Of a DNA stretch of 64,000 bases, positions 56,109 through 64,000 are shown piece after piece. The translations under genes were made by a program, and so were the position numbers. How positions within the stretch are numbered: the first letter of the stretch is position 1; each line of letters begins with the position of its first letter. The notes beneath the pieces were generated by a model, which was not told where the DNA came from, did no database searches, and saw only the letters and a list, made by a program, of their open reading frames with translations. Origin of the DNA: JAGDMS01 sp050015455 (GTDB lineage: Bacteria; Desulfobacterota; Binatia; HRBIN30); contig JBEKBJ010000008.1 in the NCBI GenBank assembly GCA_050015455.1, positions 1 to 64,000 on the forward strand, in the 5' to 3' direction.

Positions 56109-56918
56109 TCAAGGCGTGTCCAAAAGGGATACCGTGAACTGCACCGGAATCCGCTTCGATCCGCGCTGCACGGAGAGGTGTGCCGGCGTACCTTTGAGAG
56201 CCTGCAGGCGTGCGGCCAAATCGCCGATGCCGGTCACCGCGGTGCCGTCGATCTCCAGAATCACGTCACCGCGCTGCAGGCCCTCGGGAGCATCGCTGGC
56301 GACGTCGGCGACCAGGGCGCCGGACCCCGGCGGCACGCTGAAGTACTCTGCAAGCTCGTCAGTCAAGTTTTGCACTGTGATCCCAGAAAACCTTATCGTA
56401 CCTGTCGTCTGCAGCTGGTGCTGCAAGCTGACCGCGTTATCACCCTTCAGGAGGGCGCTGGCGACGAAGATGGGCCGGTGAAAACGTACCGCCAGCGCAA
56501 TCGCATCGCTCGGCCGGCTGTCGATCTGCAGATCATGTCGGCCGGCATGAAGGAAGATGCGGGCGTAGTAAGTGGTGTCCTTGAGATCCTGAATCAGCAC
56601 CTTTCGGAACTCGACCCCAGCGCCGTCGAGAATCTCCTTGATCAGATCGTGCGTCATCGGCCGCGGTGGGTTGACGCCCTGCATCTGCATCGCAATGGCC
56701 TGCGCCTCGGCGGGCCCTATCCAAATCGACAGAGCCAACTTGCGGTCGTGATCCTGCAAGACCACCACCGGCGCGTTGGAGGCGTCGTCGAAGCCTACGC
56801 TGCGGACCTCCATCTCGATCTCGCTCTTCTCCGGTGTCCGGCATGCCGCCAGGGTGAAGGCGCTCAGGAACACTAGCGCCCACGGTTGAAAGCTATGGCT
56901 TCGAGTCGACTGCGTCAT
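56109..56918 (-). CDS. Lipoprotein with bifunctional-nuclease (DUF151/BFN) and PDZ domains
   Basis: 269 residues from ATG 56918. A lipobox is present (LVFLSAFTLAACRT). Residues about 35-165 are a BFN/DUF151 domain: MEVRSVGFDDASNAPVVVLQ, LSIWIGPAEAQAIAMQMQGV, RPMTHDLIKEIL and DSRPSDAIALAVRFHRPIFV. A C-terminal PDZ domain covers about 180-265 (GALVADVASDAPEGLQRGDV, ILEIDGTAVTGIGDLAARLQ). BFN proteins are usually cytoplasmic and stand alone; surface anchoring plus PDZ is unusual. Nuclease activity is not established for this form. Confidence 0.85.
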   Translation of the reverse strand: MTQSTRSHSFQPWALVFLSAFTLAACRTPEKSEIEMEVRSVGFDDASNAPVVVLQDHDRKLALSIWIGPAEAQAIAMQMQGVNPPRPMTHDLIKEILDGAGVEFRKVLIQDLKDTTYYARIFLHAGRHDLQIDSRPSDAIALAVRFHRPIFVASALLKGDNAVSLQHQLQTTGTIRFSGITVQNLTDELAEYFSVPPGSGALVADVASDAPEGLQRGDVILEIDGTAVTGIGDLAARLQALKGTPAHLSVQRGSKRIPVQFTVSLLDTP

Positions 56919-57069
56919 CGCAATGTCCTCATGTGGCATTGCACTCGAATGTACGGCCTGCCATGGGCCAATTCAATCACCCCGCGAGGTCAGGCTTCGG
57001 ACCACAGCTACGGCAGGGCGCTCGCCGCTCGCAAGAGCGGCTATTACGCGGATACGGCCAGGCGCCAGA

Positions 57070-59676
57070 TCACGAGCCGCCCTGTTGCAGGTTCGCGGCC
57101 AGCCGGTGTTGCAAACCGTTCAGCTCTTCGAACCGCGGCCCTGGGCGTACGACACGCTCGCGCCCTTTCGGGCCCGTGGTGAGAGCGATGACGCCGACCT
57201 CTATATAGCGGCTCAGGGCGTTGCCGATGGTGACGATCGAGTTGCCCTCCGGTTTGCGCACTTCGCCGAGGAGCAAACCGGTGGCGTAGCGCCGGCGGAC
57301 CGCATCCACCAAGGCTTTGTGCGCCATGCCGGCCTCCTTCAACTGCGCCAGGGTGGCCGCTGTCATCCAGTACGCCTCGCAGAAGTTGTCGAGAATGCCG
57401 GCCGTGCTGTGCACCAACGGGTGCTCGGGGTTGATGGTGTCGCCGTTGCGGGCGCTGATCGCGCCTTCGCTGCGGAAGTAGTCCAGCAGTTGCCCGAGCT
57501 CTGCGGCGACCGCTTCGCGCTCGGGCAGGGCGAACTCCCAACGGTACAGGTCGAGCCACCAGCTGACCTCATCCTTGAGCGCGGCACCTTGCAGCCCGGT
57601 CAGCAGCGCCCGCGCCAGCAGCGCCGGCAACAAGAAGAAATGAATGCTGTTGTTCTTGTAGAAGTCGAGGATGACGCGCTTCTCGGGCGGCACGTGAATC
57701 ACGCCGCCTTCGCCGGGCAGCCGCTGAATCAGGCCGCCGGATTCAAGAAAAGCGAGGTTCTCTTTGAAGTCCTCCATGTTGCGTTCGAATGAGGCGGTGA
57801 CGTGGATGTGCTGGCGGCGCAGTAAACGCGCCAGGGTCTGCGCCGCCGCCAAGAACTGCGCGTAGCGCCACGCCGCGTGCGGCGAGCTCAGCAGCACCGT
57901 CGAGGACACCGAGGTCGCGCCCACCACGGTCACCGCATTGACCTCGCGCAGGATGCGGAACCCGAGCTTCTGAATGAACCGGCGCTTTTCCTCCTCGATC
58001 TCCGGATCGTGGTTGGCGCGCAAGCGCTCCTTACGCTCGCCGAGCGCCTCGTTCAGCGAGATCGGATCGGCGAAGGCGACGTTAACGGTGCCGTACTTCT
58101 GCCGCAAAACGGTACGCGCCTTCAGCAATGCCCCAAACGATTCCTTCCCCTTCTCGGCGCCGACCAACTCGCGCTTGTACGCTTCCTCCTCAACGATGCG
58201 GCCGTAGTGAATGGATATCGGCACGAGGTAGAGATCGCGTCGCACGCCGGAGATGAACGCGTTGACGATCGCCGAGAGCATACCGAGTTTCGGGGTGAGG
58301 ATTTTTCCCGTCCGGCTGCGCCCACCCTCGATGAAAAATTCCTGCGTATACCCTTCACGGATGAGGTACGTGAGGTAGTTGCGAAAGACCATCTTGTAGA
58401 GGTCGTTGCCCTCGAAGCTGCGGCGAATGAAGTAGGCGCCGGCGCCACGGAAAAGCGGGCCCATCGGCCAGAACGAAAGATTGATGCCGGCCGCGATATG
58501 CGGCGGGCTGAGATAGTTGGCGTGAAACAGGTACGACAGGATGAGGTAATCGAAGTGGCTGCGATGGCACGGCACCAGCACGACCGGGTGTTGCTTGACG
58601 CAGTCGACCACCTTCTCGAGCCCGGTGTACTCGAAGCCGTGGAACACGCGCGGCCAGATACGGTTGAACAGGAACTCCAGGACGGCAAAGTAGGCGCCGT
58701 GGAAGTTAGCCGCGATCTCGTCGAAGTAGCGCTCGGCGGTGCGCCACAGTTGCGACTCCGGCTGGTTGCGTTCGCGCGCCAGGCGGCGGATCAGGGCGGC
58801 GAGGTCCTCACCCTGCACCACCATCTGGCGGACGGTACGCTTGGGCAGCAGCGTGGGGCCGAGGACCACCCGTTCCTCGCGGTGCAAGAAGATCTGCAGC
58901 GCCCGCGCCAACCGGCGCACGATGCGCTCCTCGCCTTCTTGCCGGTAGCGCTCCATGAACTGCGCCAGGTGCACTTCGTTGCCGACGATGATGCTGCTGC
59001 TGCGCGCGTTCCATAGCAACGACAGCAGCCGCTTCACCTCGCCCGGCGCCTCCTGCACGCTGTACACCAAGGTCGCCAGGCGTGACTCGCGGCGCTGAAA
59101 GTCGCGGCCGCGGAGCACCGCGAGCGGGACCAGAAACACTTCCTGTTCCTTCGTCCAAGCCGCATGCACGATCTCACTCAGGTAATCGGTGCCCGTCCGC
59201 ACCCGGCTCAAGGTGGCGCCGCGCCCCTCCAGCAAGTGGACGCCCTGCGCCCGGGTGCGCATGAAAATGAGGACCGGCCGCCCTTGGCTGACCAGCTGCT
59301 GGCAGCGGTCGCGATCCTCGAAGTGCCGCAGTCCCTTGCCAACCACGCGGGCGCGGCGCAGCTTGCGGCCGAGGGTGCTGATGATATCGCGCAACGGCCG
59401 CAGTACCAGTGCGTGGACGTCCGAGACGAACGCCGGCAGCGGCAAGCCCTCACGCAGGAGGATGAAGGCCACCAGCAGGTAATCGATCAGCGAGCGGTAG
59501 CGCATCACGTAGACAACGCTGCCGCGGGCGGCGAGCGCGCGGATGCGGTCGACGGCCTGTGGATCGATCCGTACCTGCGAGAACATCTTGCGGCACAGCA
59601 GCGCGGGCAGAAAACCCAAGCGTTGCATCGGGCCGGGATAGACCGGCGCAGGCGGTTGCGGGGCGGGGGCGTTCAT
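57070..59676 (-). CDS. plsB: Glycerol-3-phosphate 1-O-acyltransferase PlsB
   Basis: 868 residues, near the usual 800-850. The acyltransferase block I is LVPCHRSHFDYLILSYLF (HX4D), block II NLSFWPMGPLFRGAGAYFIR, block III FIEGGRSRTGKILTPKLGML and block IV VPISIHYGRIVEE. The N-terminal and C-terminal helical regions match PlsB rather than PlsY or PlsC. It makes lysophosphatidate from acyl-ACP or acyl-CoA at the inner membrane, first step of phospholipid and triacylglycerol synthesis. Confidence 0.95.
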   Translation of the reverse strand: MNAPAPQPPAPVYPGPMQRLGFLPALLCRKMFSQVRIDPQAVDRIRALAARGSVVYVMRYRSLIDYLLVAFILLREGLPLPAFVSDVHALVLRPLRDIISTLGRKLRRARVVGKGLRHFEDRDRCQQLVSQGRPVLIFMRTRAQGVHLLEGRGATLSRVRTGTDYLSEIVHAAWTKEQEVFLVPLAVLRGRDFQRRESRLATLVYSVQEAPGEVKRLLSLLWNARSSSIIVGNEVHLAQFMERYRQEGEERIVRRLARALQIFLHREERVVLGPTLLPKRTVRQMVVQGEDLAALIRRLARERNQPESQLWRTAERYFDEIAANFHGAYFAVLEFLFNRIWPRVFHGFEYTGLEKVVDCVKQHPVVLVPCHRSHFDYLILSYLFHANYLSPPHIAAGINLSFWPMGPLFRGAGAYFIRRSFEGNDLYKMVFRNYLTYLIREGYTQEFFIEGGRSRTGKILTPKLGMLSAIVNAFISGVRRDLYLVPISIHYGRIVEEEAYKRELVGAEKGKESFGALLKARTVLRQKYGTVNVAFADPISLNEALGERKERLRANHDPEIEEEKRRFIQKLGFRILREVNAVTVVGATSVSSTVLLSSPHAAWRYAQFLAAAQTLARLLRRQHIHVTASFERNMEDFKENLAFLESGGLIQRLPGEGGVIHVPPEKRVILDFYKNNSIHFFLLPALLARALLTGLQGAALKDEVSWWLDLYRWEFALPEREAVAAELGQLLDYFRSEGAISARNGDTINPEHPLVHSTAGILDNFCEAYWMTAATLAQLKEAGMAHKALVDAVRRRYATGLLLGEVRKPEGNSIVTIGNALSRYIEVGVIALTTGPKGRERVVRPGPRFEELNGLQHRLAANLQQGGS

Positions 59677-59746
59677 TGCGGTTTGTCAACTCATAGCACA
59701 GGTGCACGCGCCGCCGCGATAGCGGCACCTCGCTTGACCCGGTTAA

Positions 59747-60895
59747 CTACCGCGAGCCCGCCCGCAACTCGTCCAGCGCCGCCAACAGGCGGTCGATATC
59801 CGCCTCATCGTTGTAGAAATGAGGGGCCACCCGGATGCCGCCGCTGCGCACGCGTACCACGAACCCGCGCCGCGTCAGCTCAGTCCAGAGGCGGTGCGGG
59901 TCGCCCCCGAGCCGAAACACCACAATGCCCGAGCGCTCACCCTTGCCCCACGGGCTGACGATCTCGGCACCCCGCCGCCGCAGACCTGCCGCGAGTCTAT
60001 CGGTCAGTTGGCAGAGCCGGCGCTGGATCTGATCAGCACCGATTTCCAAGAGCAGGTCGATGGCCGCCCCGAGCGCGTAGATGCCCAAAACCGAAGGACT
60101 GCCAGGCTCGAACTTGGCCGCATCCGGGCGCGGCTCGAAGTGATACGGCAGATAGACCTCGGCGTCGCGCACGCTCTTCCATCCGTGGAGCACGGACTGA
60201 ATGCGATCAATCACCCGCTGTGAAATGAACAGGCACCCGCAGCCCTCCGGCGCCAGCAACCATTTGTGTCCGCCCACGGCCAGGCAGTCGATGTACTCGC
60301 GCTCGACGTCGAGAGGAATAGCCCCGACCCCCTGGATGCCGTCGACGCAAAACACGATGCCGCGGCGGCGGCAGAATTCCCCGATCGGGCGCAGCTCGGT
60401 GCGTGCGCCGGTATTCCAATCCACGAAGCTGGCCGCGACCAGCCGCGTCCGCTCGTCCACCAACGCTTGCACGTCCTCCACCCGAACGCGCCCGTGCACC
60501 GGCTGCACCATACGCGTTTCCACACCCCAGCGCCGCAGTCCGAACCAGGGATAGACGTTTGACGGGTACTCGCCCTCCACGGCGATCACGTTGTCCCCCG
60601 CGCGCCAGTCCAAGCCCGCGGCCACCAACGACAAGCCCTCGGAGGTGTTTTTCACGAACGCGATTTCCTCCGGCCGGGCGCCGACCAGACGTGCGAAGCC
60701 GGCGCGGACCGCTTCGGTCCGGGCTTCCCAGCCGCGCTGCACGGCGGCGTCGATCACGGTCGCCTCATTGATGAACGCGCTTACGGCGGCGACCACTCGG
60801 CGCGATACCGGCGAGACGCCGGCGTGATTGAAATGGGTAACATGCCCGGTGATCGGGAACTCCACACGCCACTGGCCCCAGTCCACTGCCGCCAT
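59747..60895 (-). CDS. Class V aminotransferase (cysteine desulfurase-like/isopenicillin epimerase-like)
   Basis: 382 residues, AGGAGG before the ATG. THFNHAGVSPVSRRVVAAVS is the N-terminus of the family, ITFVKNTSEGLSLVA-type AFVKNTSEGLSLVAAGLDW the phosphate-binding region, and AVGGHKWLLAPEGCG carries the PLP Lys211. There is no flexible Cys loop of IscS type, so desulfurase activity is uncertain; an epimerase, lyase or kynureninase-like reaction is equally possible. Confidence 0.88.
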   Translation of the reverse strand: MAAVDWGQWRVEFPITGHVTHFNHAGVSPVSRRVVAAVSAFINEATVIDAAVQRGWEARTEAVRAGFARLVGARPEEIAFVKNTSEGLSLVAAGLDWRAGDNVIAVEGEYPSNVYPWFGLRRWGVETRMVQPVHGRVRVEDVQALVDERTRLVAASFVDWNTGARTELRPIGEFCRRRGIVFCVDGIQGVGAIPLDVEREYIDCLAVGGHKWLLAPEGCGCLFISQRVIDRIQSVLHGWKSVRDAEVYLPYHFEPRPDAAKFEPGSPSVLGIYALGAAIDLLLEIGADQIQRRLCQLTDRLAAGLRRRGAEIVSPWGKGERSGIVVFRLGGDPHRLWTELTRRGFVVRVRSGGIRVAPHFYNDEADIDRLLAALDELRAGSR

Positions 60896-60982
60896 TTGCC
60901 CTCCTTGTGGTTTTCTTCCGATTTGAGTCCGTATACCCGAAGGGCTGAGGGCCGGGAAGCGCCACCGAATCGCACAGAGGCG

Positions 60983-61084
60983 ATGTACGGAATTTCACGC
61001 CGGCGCGCGGGACTCGTGTCGGTCGGCGCGTTTGTGGTCTATCCGCTGCTGGGCGCGGTATCCGCCTATCTTGCGGCCGCCTGA
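60983..61084 (+). CDS. Possible 33-residue hydrophobic peptide
   Basis: ATG 60983 opens MYGISRRRAGLVSVGAFVVY followed by PLLGAVSAYLAAA and stop: a basic start and one membrane-spanning segment. It overlaps the 3' end of the convergent MFS gene by 19 bases. There is no obvious ribosome binding site beyond AGAGG at 60976-60980. Could be a small membrane protein or chance. Confidence 0.25.
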   Translation: MYGISRRRAGLVSVGAFVVYPLLGAVSAYLAAA

Positions 61085-62286
61085 TCTGCCCGTGAGGACC
61101 GCGCCCCGGAAAGTGAGGGGCCGCGAGCCCAGACGGCTGCGGCGGCGACGAGCACGCCGAAACCGGCTACGGTGAACATCACGCGAAACCCGGCGAATTC
61201 TGCGATCACACCGAGAATCGGATTTCCCAGAGTGTTGCCGAGATCGAACATCGCCGTGAGCCAACTGATGGTGCGGCCCCGCGAACTGGGCGACACCTGT
61301 TCCAAGGCAAGCACGTTGAAGATGGGAAATGCATAGCCGTGTCCCGCGCCGCACATGGCGCCCACGGCGATGACTGATGGCACACTGACGACGTGCGGCA
61401 CGAGCAAGACGCCGGCGGCGAAGAGCACCATCGCCGGGATCAAGACGCGAATTTGTCCGAGTCGATCGGGCAAGCGCCCGGTCAACACTCGCACCGCGAC
61501 CGCGGTGAGCGCGTAGCTCATGAAGAAGCTGCCCACCGCCTGGCCGCCGCGGCTTTGCACAAAGGGCGCGAGAAACGTGAAGATGCCGTTGACCGCAGCT
61601 CCGAAGACAAACGTGGTAGCCAGTACGAACAACAGCGCACGGGTCCGGGCGCGCGCCGCCGCAGGAACGTACTCGACGGCGCTGTCTCGCGGCCGAGCGG
61701 TTTCGGGCAAAAACTGGCTGAGGCCCAGCGACGCCAAGGCGAAGCCCACACCGGCCAGAAAGTAGACGTGAAATCCGATCTGGTTGATCAAGAACTCCGC
61801 CAGCAAAGGGCCGAGCCCCTGTGGCAACATCCCCCAGATGGCGAACAGGGCGATCCCCTCCGAGCGCCGGCTCAGTGGCGCGATGTCACTAGCATAGGTA
61901 AAGAATGAGGCGAACAGTGACCCGCTCGCCAGGCCGTACGCCACCACCAGAGCTGCGGCGCGCGCGCCGAGCCCGCCGACCGAGAGAAACCCGAGCCAGG
62001 AGGCGACATGCAGCAGCCCGGCAAACGTCAACACGCGCCGGCGGCCGATGGTGTCGAGCCAACGCCCGACCGGCAAGCGCGCCAACACGGCCGCAGCGCC
62101 GGTCATGCCGGCGTACAGCCCGATGGTGAACTCGCTACCGCCGAGGTGCCGAACGAACAGCGGGAACAAGATGTACAGTGACATCGCCATGGCGCCACAG
62201 AAATGCACGCTGCAGGCGAGCCAAAAACGCGGCGTCAACAGCGGCTCCAACGTGGGCTTCGATTCGTCGTGGAGGTCCACAGCCAT
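61066..62286 (-). CDS. MFS transporter
   Basis: 406 residues from ATG 62286 (the frame is open for a further 107 codons, but that part has no membrane helices and unlikely composition). Twelve membrane segments; motif A is PVGRWLDTIGRRRVL between helices 2 and 3, with a second version TGRLPDRLGQIRVL in the second half. It belongs to the drug/metabolite-type MFS group (as in YfcJ/NreB-like carriers). Substrate unknown. Confidence 0.88.
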   Translation of the reverse strand: MAVDLHDESKPTLEPLLTPRFWLACSVHFCGAMAMSLYILFPLFVRHLGGSEFTIGLYAGMTGAAAVLARLPVGRWLDTIGRRRVLTFAGLLHVASWLGFLSVGGLGARAAALVVAYGLASGSLFASFFTYASDIAPLSRRSEGIALFAIWGMLPQGLGPLLAEFLINQIGFHVYFLAGVGFALASLGLSQFLPETARPRDSAVEYVPAAARARTRALLFVLATTFVFGAAVNGIFTFLAPFVQSRGGQAVGSFFMSYALTAVAVRVLTGRLPDRLGQIRVLIPAMVLFAAGVLLVPHVVSVPSVIAVGAMCGAGHGYAFPIFNVLALEQVSPSSRGRTISWLTAMFDLGNTLGNPILGVIAEFAGFRVMFTVAGFGVLVAAAAVWARGPSLSGARSSRADQAAAR

Positions 62287-62715
62287 GGCGTGCAACAACT
62301 TTGGACTTGAGATGGACTTCGGCGGGCGTTCGACGTCAGTTGATCTTCCTCTGGATGTCGATGAGCTCTCCTTGCGGCCATCGTCTACCAGTTGCGCCGC
62401 GCCGGCGCCATCGCTGAGGGCGGTGCGGTGCGGTCTTTCTGAGCCCAACACACTCCCCACCCCTACTGGATGCTCACTTGGAGATTGCGGGCATGACCAC
62501 CTCAAAACGGCCGGTTCATTGGTAGTAGCCGGCGTATTGAGGCGTCGGGTCGAGGCGCATACGCGGCCGCGTTTCTCCCCGACAGGCGGCGCCCAAGCGC
62601 CTGCCAAGGCATCTCGGGAGGTGGTAGCGTCTTTGAGATGGGTGGTCTATATGACCGGTGTCGATTGCGCGCCGGACGATCCGTGGGCGCGCGGCGCTTG
62701 GTAAGGAATGACAGT
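62287..62715. other. 429-base region between divergent MFS and thiolase genes
   Basis: No supported gene. It contains a CAGGCG-(9 bases)-CGCCTG hairpin around 62583-62603 and, before the thiolase start, AAGGA at 62703-62707. One forward frame (from about 62487) reads HDHLKTAGSLVVAGVLRRRV, which could be a transposase-like remnant but is not convincing. Confidence 0.4.
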
Positions 62716-63984
62716 ATGCAAGACGTTTACGTTGTCGCCGTCGGAATGATCCAATTCGGGAAATATCTTGATAAAGGAATAAAGGATCTGACGGCAATGG
62801 TAATGAAGAATCTCTTCGACCATAGCCCGGTGCAGCAGGACCAGATCGAAGCGGCCTGGATGGGCAATGCCGGTTGGGGCATGTCTGCCGGCCAGCACTG
62901 TATTCGCGGCCAGGTCGCGTTGGCCCCACTGGGGATCGGCGAGATTCCCATCATGAATGTGGAGAACGCCTGCGCCGGCGGATCGTCGGCATTTCACGGC
63001 GCGTGGCTCGGCGTGGCCGCCGGTGCCTACGACGTGGCGCTCGCGCTCGGCGCCGAGAAGACCTTCGTTCCTCCCGACGCCGATCCGGAGACCCGCAAGA
63101 AAGCCTTCAACAACTTCCTTGCCGGCACCGACGTCGAGGTCACTACCAAGCTGATCGAGATGATGCAGGTGCAGGCAGAGGAGAAACGCCGGGAAATGGA
63201 GCGGCGGGGCGAGCTGAAGAAGGGAGAAGGCGGCGGTGCGCGCAGCCCGTTCATGGACATCTACTCCATGGCCAGCCGCGCCCACATGGAGCGCTACGGG
63301 ACCACCCAACGCCAGCTCGCCATGATCGCCGCGAAGAACCATCTTCACGGCTCGCTCAATCCCGACGCCCAGTACCGGATGAAGATGACGGTGGAGGAAG
63401 TACTCAACGACCGGCTGGTTTCGTACCCGCTCACGCGCGCCATGTGTGCGCCCATGGGCGATGGCGCTGCGGCCGCCATCCTGGTCTCGGCGGAGTACCT
63501 CAAGCAGCTGAGAGACGCCCGTCCGGTGAAGGTGCGTGCTTCCGTTCTCGCCTCCGGGAGCACCAAACCCAGCAGTCACGCGAAAGCCGCCGTGCGGAGA
63601 GCGTACGACATGGCCGGGGTCGGCCCGTACGACATCGACACCGCCGAGGTGCACGATGCCACCGCATTCGGTGAGCTGGCGCAGACCGAGAGCCTTGGCT
63701 TTTGCAAGGAGGGTGAGGGTGGGCCGTACGCCGAGTCGGGCGCCACCAAGCTCGGCGGTGCCAAGCCGATCAATCCGAGCGGGGGGCTGGAATGTCGCGG
63801 CCATCCGATCGGCGCCACCGGGCTCGCGCAGATCGCCGAAATCGTCTACCAACTCCGTAGTGATGCGGGCGCACGCCAAGTCGAAGGCGCACGTCTCGGT
63901 CTCACCGAGAACGGCGGCGGCTTTATCGGCACGGGTGAGGCAGCTCTCAGCATCCACATCTTCGAGGGGCCGTCGGGCCGCTAA
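62716..63984 (+). CDS. Thiolase-family protein (SCPx/acetyl-CoA acetyltransferase type)
   Basis: 422 residues from ATG 62716 with AAGGA upstream. The nucleophile Cys86 lies in VENACAGGSSAFHGAWLGV; VEVHDATAFGELAQTE-type AEVHDATAFGELAQTESLGF holds the His-Asp region of SCP2/SCPx thiolases, and NPSGGLECRGHPIGATGLAQ the second catalytic stretch. Such enzymes cleave or condense acyl-CoA, often in sterol side-chain or branched-lipid catabolism. An OB-fold DUF35 partner, frequent in this group, would lie beyond the window if present. Confidence 0.9.
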   Translation: MQDVYVVAVGMIQFGKYLDKGIKDLTAMVMKNLFDHSPVQQDQIEAAWMGNAGWGMSAGQHCIRGQVALAPLGIGEIPIMNVENACAGGSSAFHGAWLGVAAGAYDVALALGAEKTFVPPDADPETRKKAFNNFLAGTDVEVTTKLIEMMQVQAEEKRREMERRGELKKGEGGGARSPFMDIYSMASRAHMERYGTTQRQLAMIAAKNHLHGSLNPDAQYRMKMTVEEVLNDRLVSYPLTRAMCAPMGDGAAAAILVSAEYLKQLRDARPVKVRASVLASGSTKPSSHAKAAVRRAYDMAGVGPYDIDTAEVHDATAFGELAQTESLGFCKEGEGGPYAESGATKLGGAKPINPSGGLECRGHPIGATGLAQIAEIVYQLRSDAGARQVEGARLGLTENGGGFIGTGEAALSIHIFEGPSGR

Positions 63985-64000
63985 CCGACGTGCCCGCCCG

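Noticed and set aside
62647..63957. 436-codon minus frame at the right end
   Set aside because: Antisense shadow of the thiolase gene, which has catalytic Cys and His motifs.
1..64000. tRNA, rRNA and intact insertion-sequence genes
   Set aside because: No cloverleaf with a GGTTCRANTCC-type T-arm, no rRNA blocks and no complete transposase frame could be recognised on either strand by eye; a tRNA scan would be decisive.

Overview
The window is high-GC chromosomal DNA from a Gram-negative, probably free-living bacterium. It encodes an outer-membrane porin, lipoproteins, many secreted proteins and class III cyclase signalling. Secreted proteins carry short EF-hand (dockerin-like) insertions of the CxGDCNGDG...VDEILTGVN.ALG type. 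Together with the wax ester synthase, PlsB and thiolase content, this resembles genomes assigned to Candidatus Binatia/Binatota (formerly lumped with Deltaproteobacteria). That placement is an inference from motif style, not a demonstrated taxonomy.

Layout. 1-4.3 kb: the start of a secreted YCF48-repeat protein, a PPOX-fold protein, thioredoxin with a co-directional hydrolase, and an AlkA-type glycosylase. 4.4-5.8 kb: tandem MazEF and VapBC modules. 6.2-11 kb: a small unknown protein, a GH1 beta-glucosidase and a large discoidin/six-hairpin glycosidase. 11.1-12.3 kb: a second VapBC in decayed DNA. 12.3-18 kb: wax ester synthase, aroE-aroK, and a GT-C membrane protein. 18-22.5 kb: a CRP/FNR regulator beside a zinc-ribbon/class III cyclase/STAND ATPase. 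22.6-29 kb: GNAT-like protein, mtnA, nagZ, Rieske protein, ogt, porin. 29-31 kb: an arsR-acr3-arsC operon. 31.1-38.3 kb: remnants, a MazE/PIN pair, a TetR-controlled FAD oxidoreductase, ABM monooxygenase plus Fe-alcohol dehydrogenase, an iron-sulfur protein, and a wrecked ClC channel. 38.3-50.6 kb: a Cys-rich secreted protein, a DUF6502-like/lipoprotein pair, a CPA2 antiporter, hydrolase, cyclase-family lipoprotein, XRE regulator, RlpA behind a c-di-AMP (ydaO-type) riboswitch, a phasin-like protein and a 923-residue Thr/Pro-rich secreted protein. 50.6-64 kb: mostly housekeeping genes (rng, HNH, rtcA, methyltransferase, ctaB, a bifunctional-nuclease/PDZ lipoprotein, plsB, class V aminotransferase, MFS, SCPx-type thiolase).

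How it fits together. Several genes point to acyl-lipid metabolism and storage (wax ester synthase, phasin-like protein, PlsB, thiolase). Envelope functions recur (RlpA, NagZ, porin, GT-C protein). Four toxin-antitoxin loci and several decayed fragments mark the plastic stretches (4.4-5.8, 11.1-12.3, 30.9-32.3 and 37.6-38.1 kb). The most interesting items are the duplicated 12-cysteine module of the 38.35-kb protein, the c-di-AMP riboswitch on rlpA, the lipoprotein fusion of a bifunctional-nuclease domain to PDZ, the dumbbell architecture of the 923-residue protein, the cyclase/CRP neighbourhood, and the paired TetR operator. No rRNA, tRNA, CRISPR array or intact insertion sequence was recognised.
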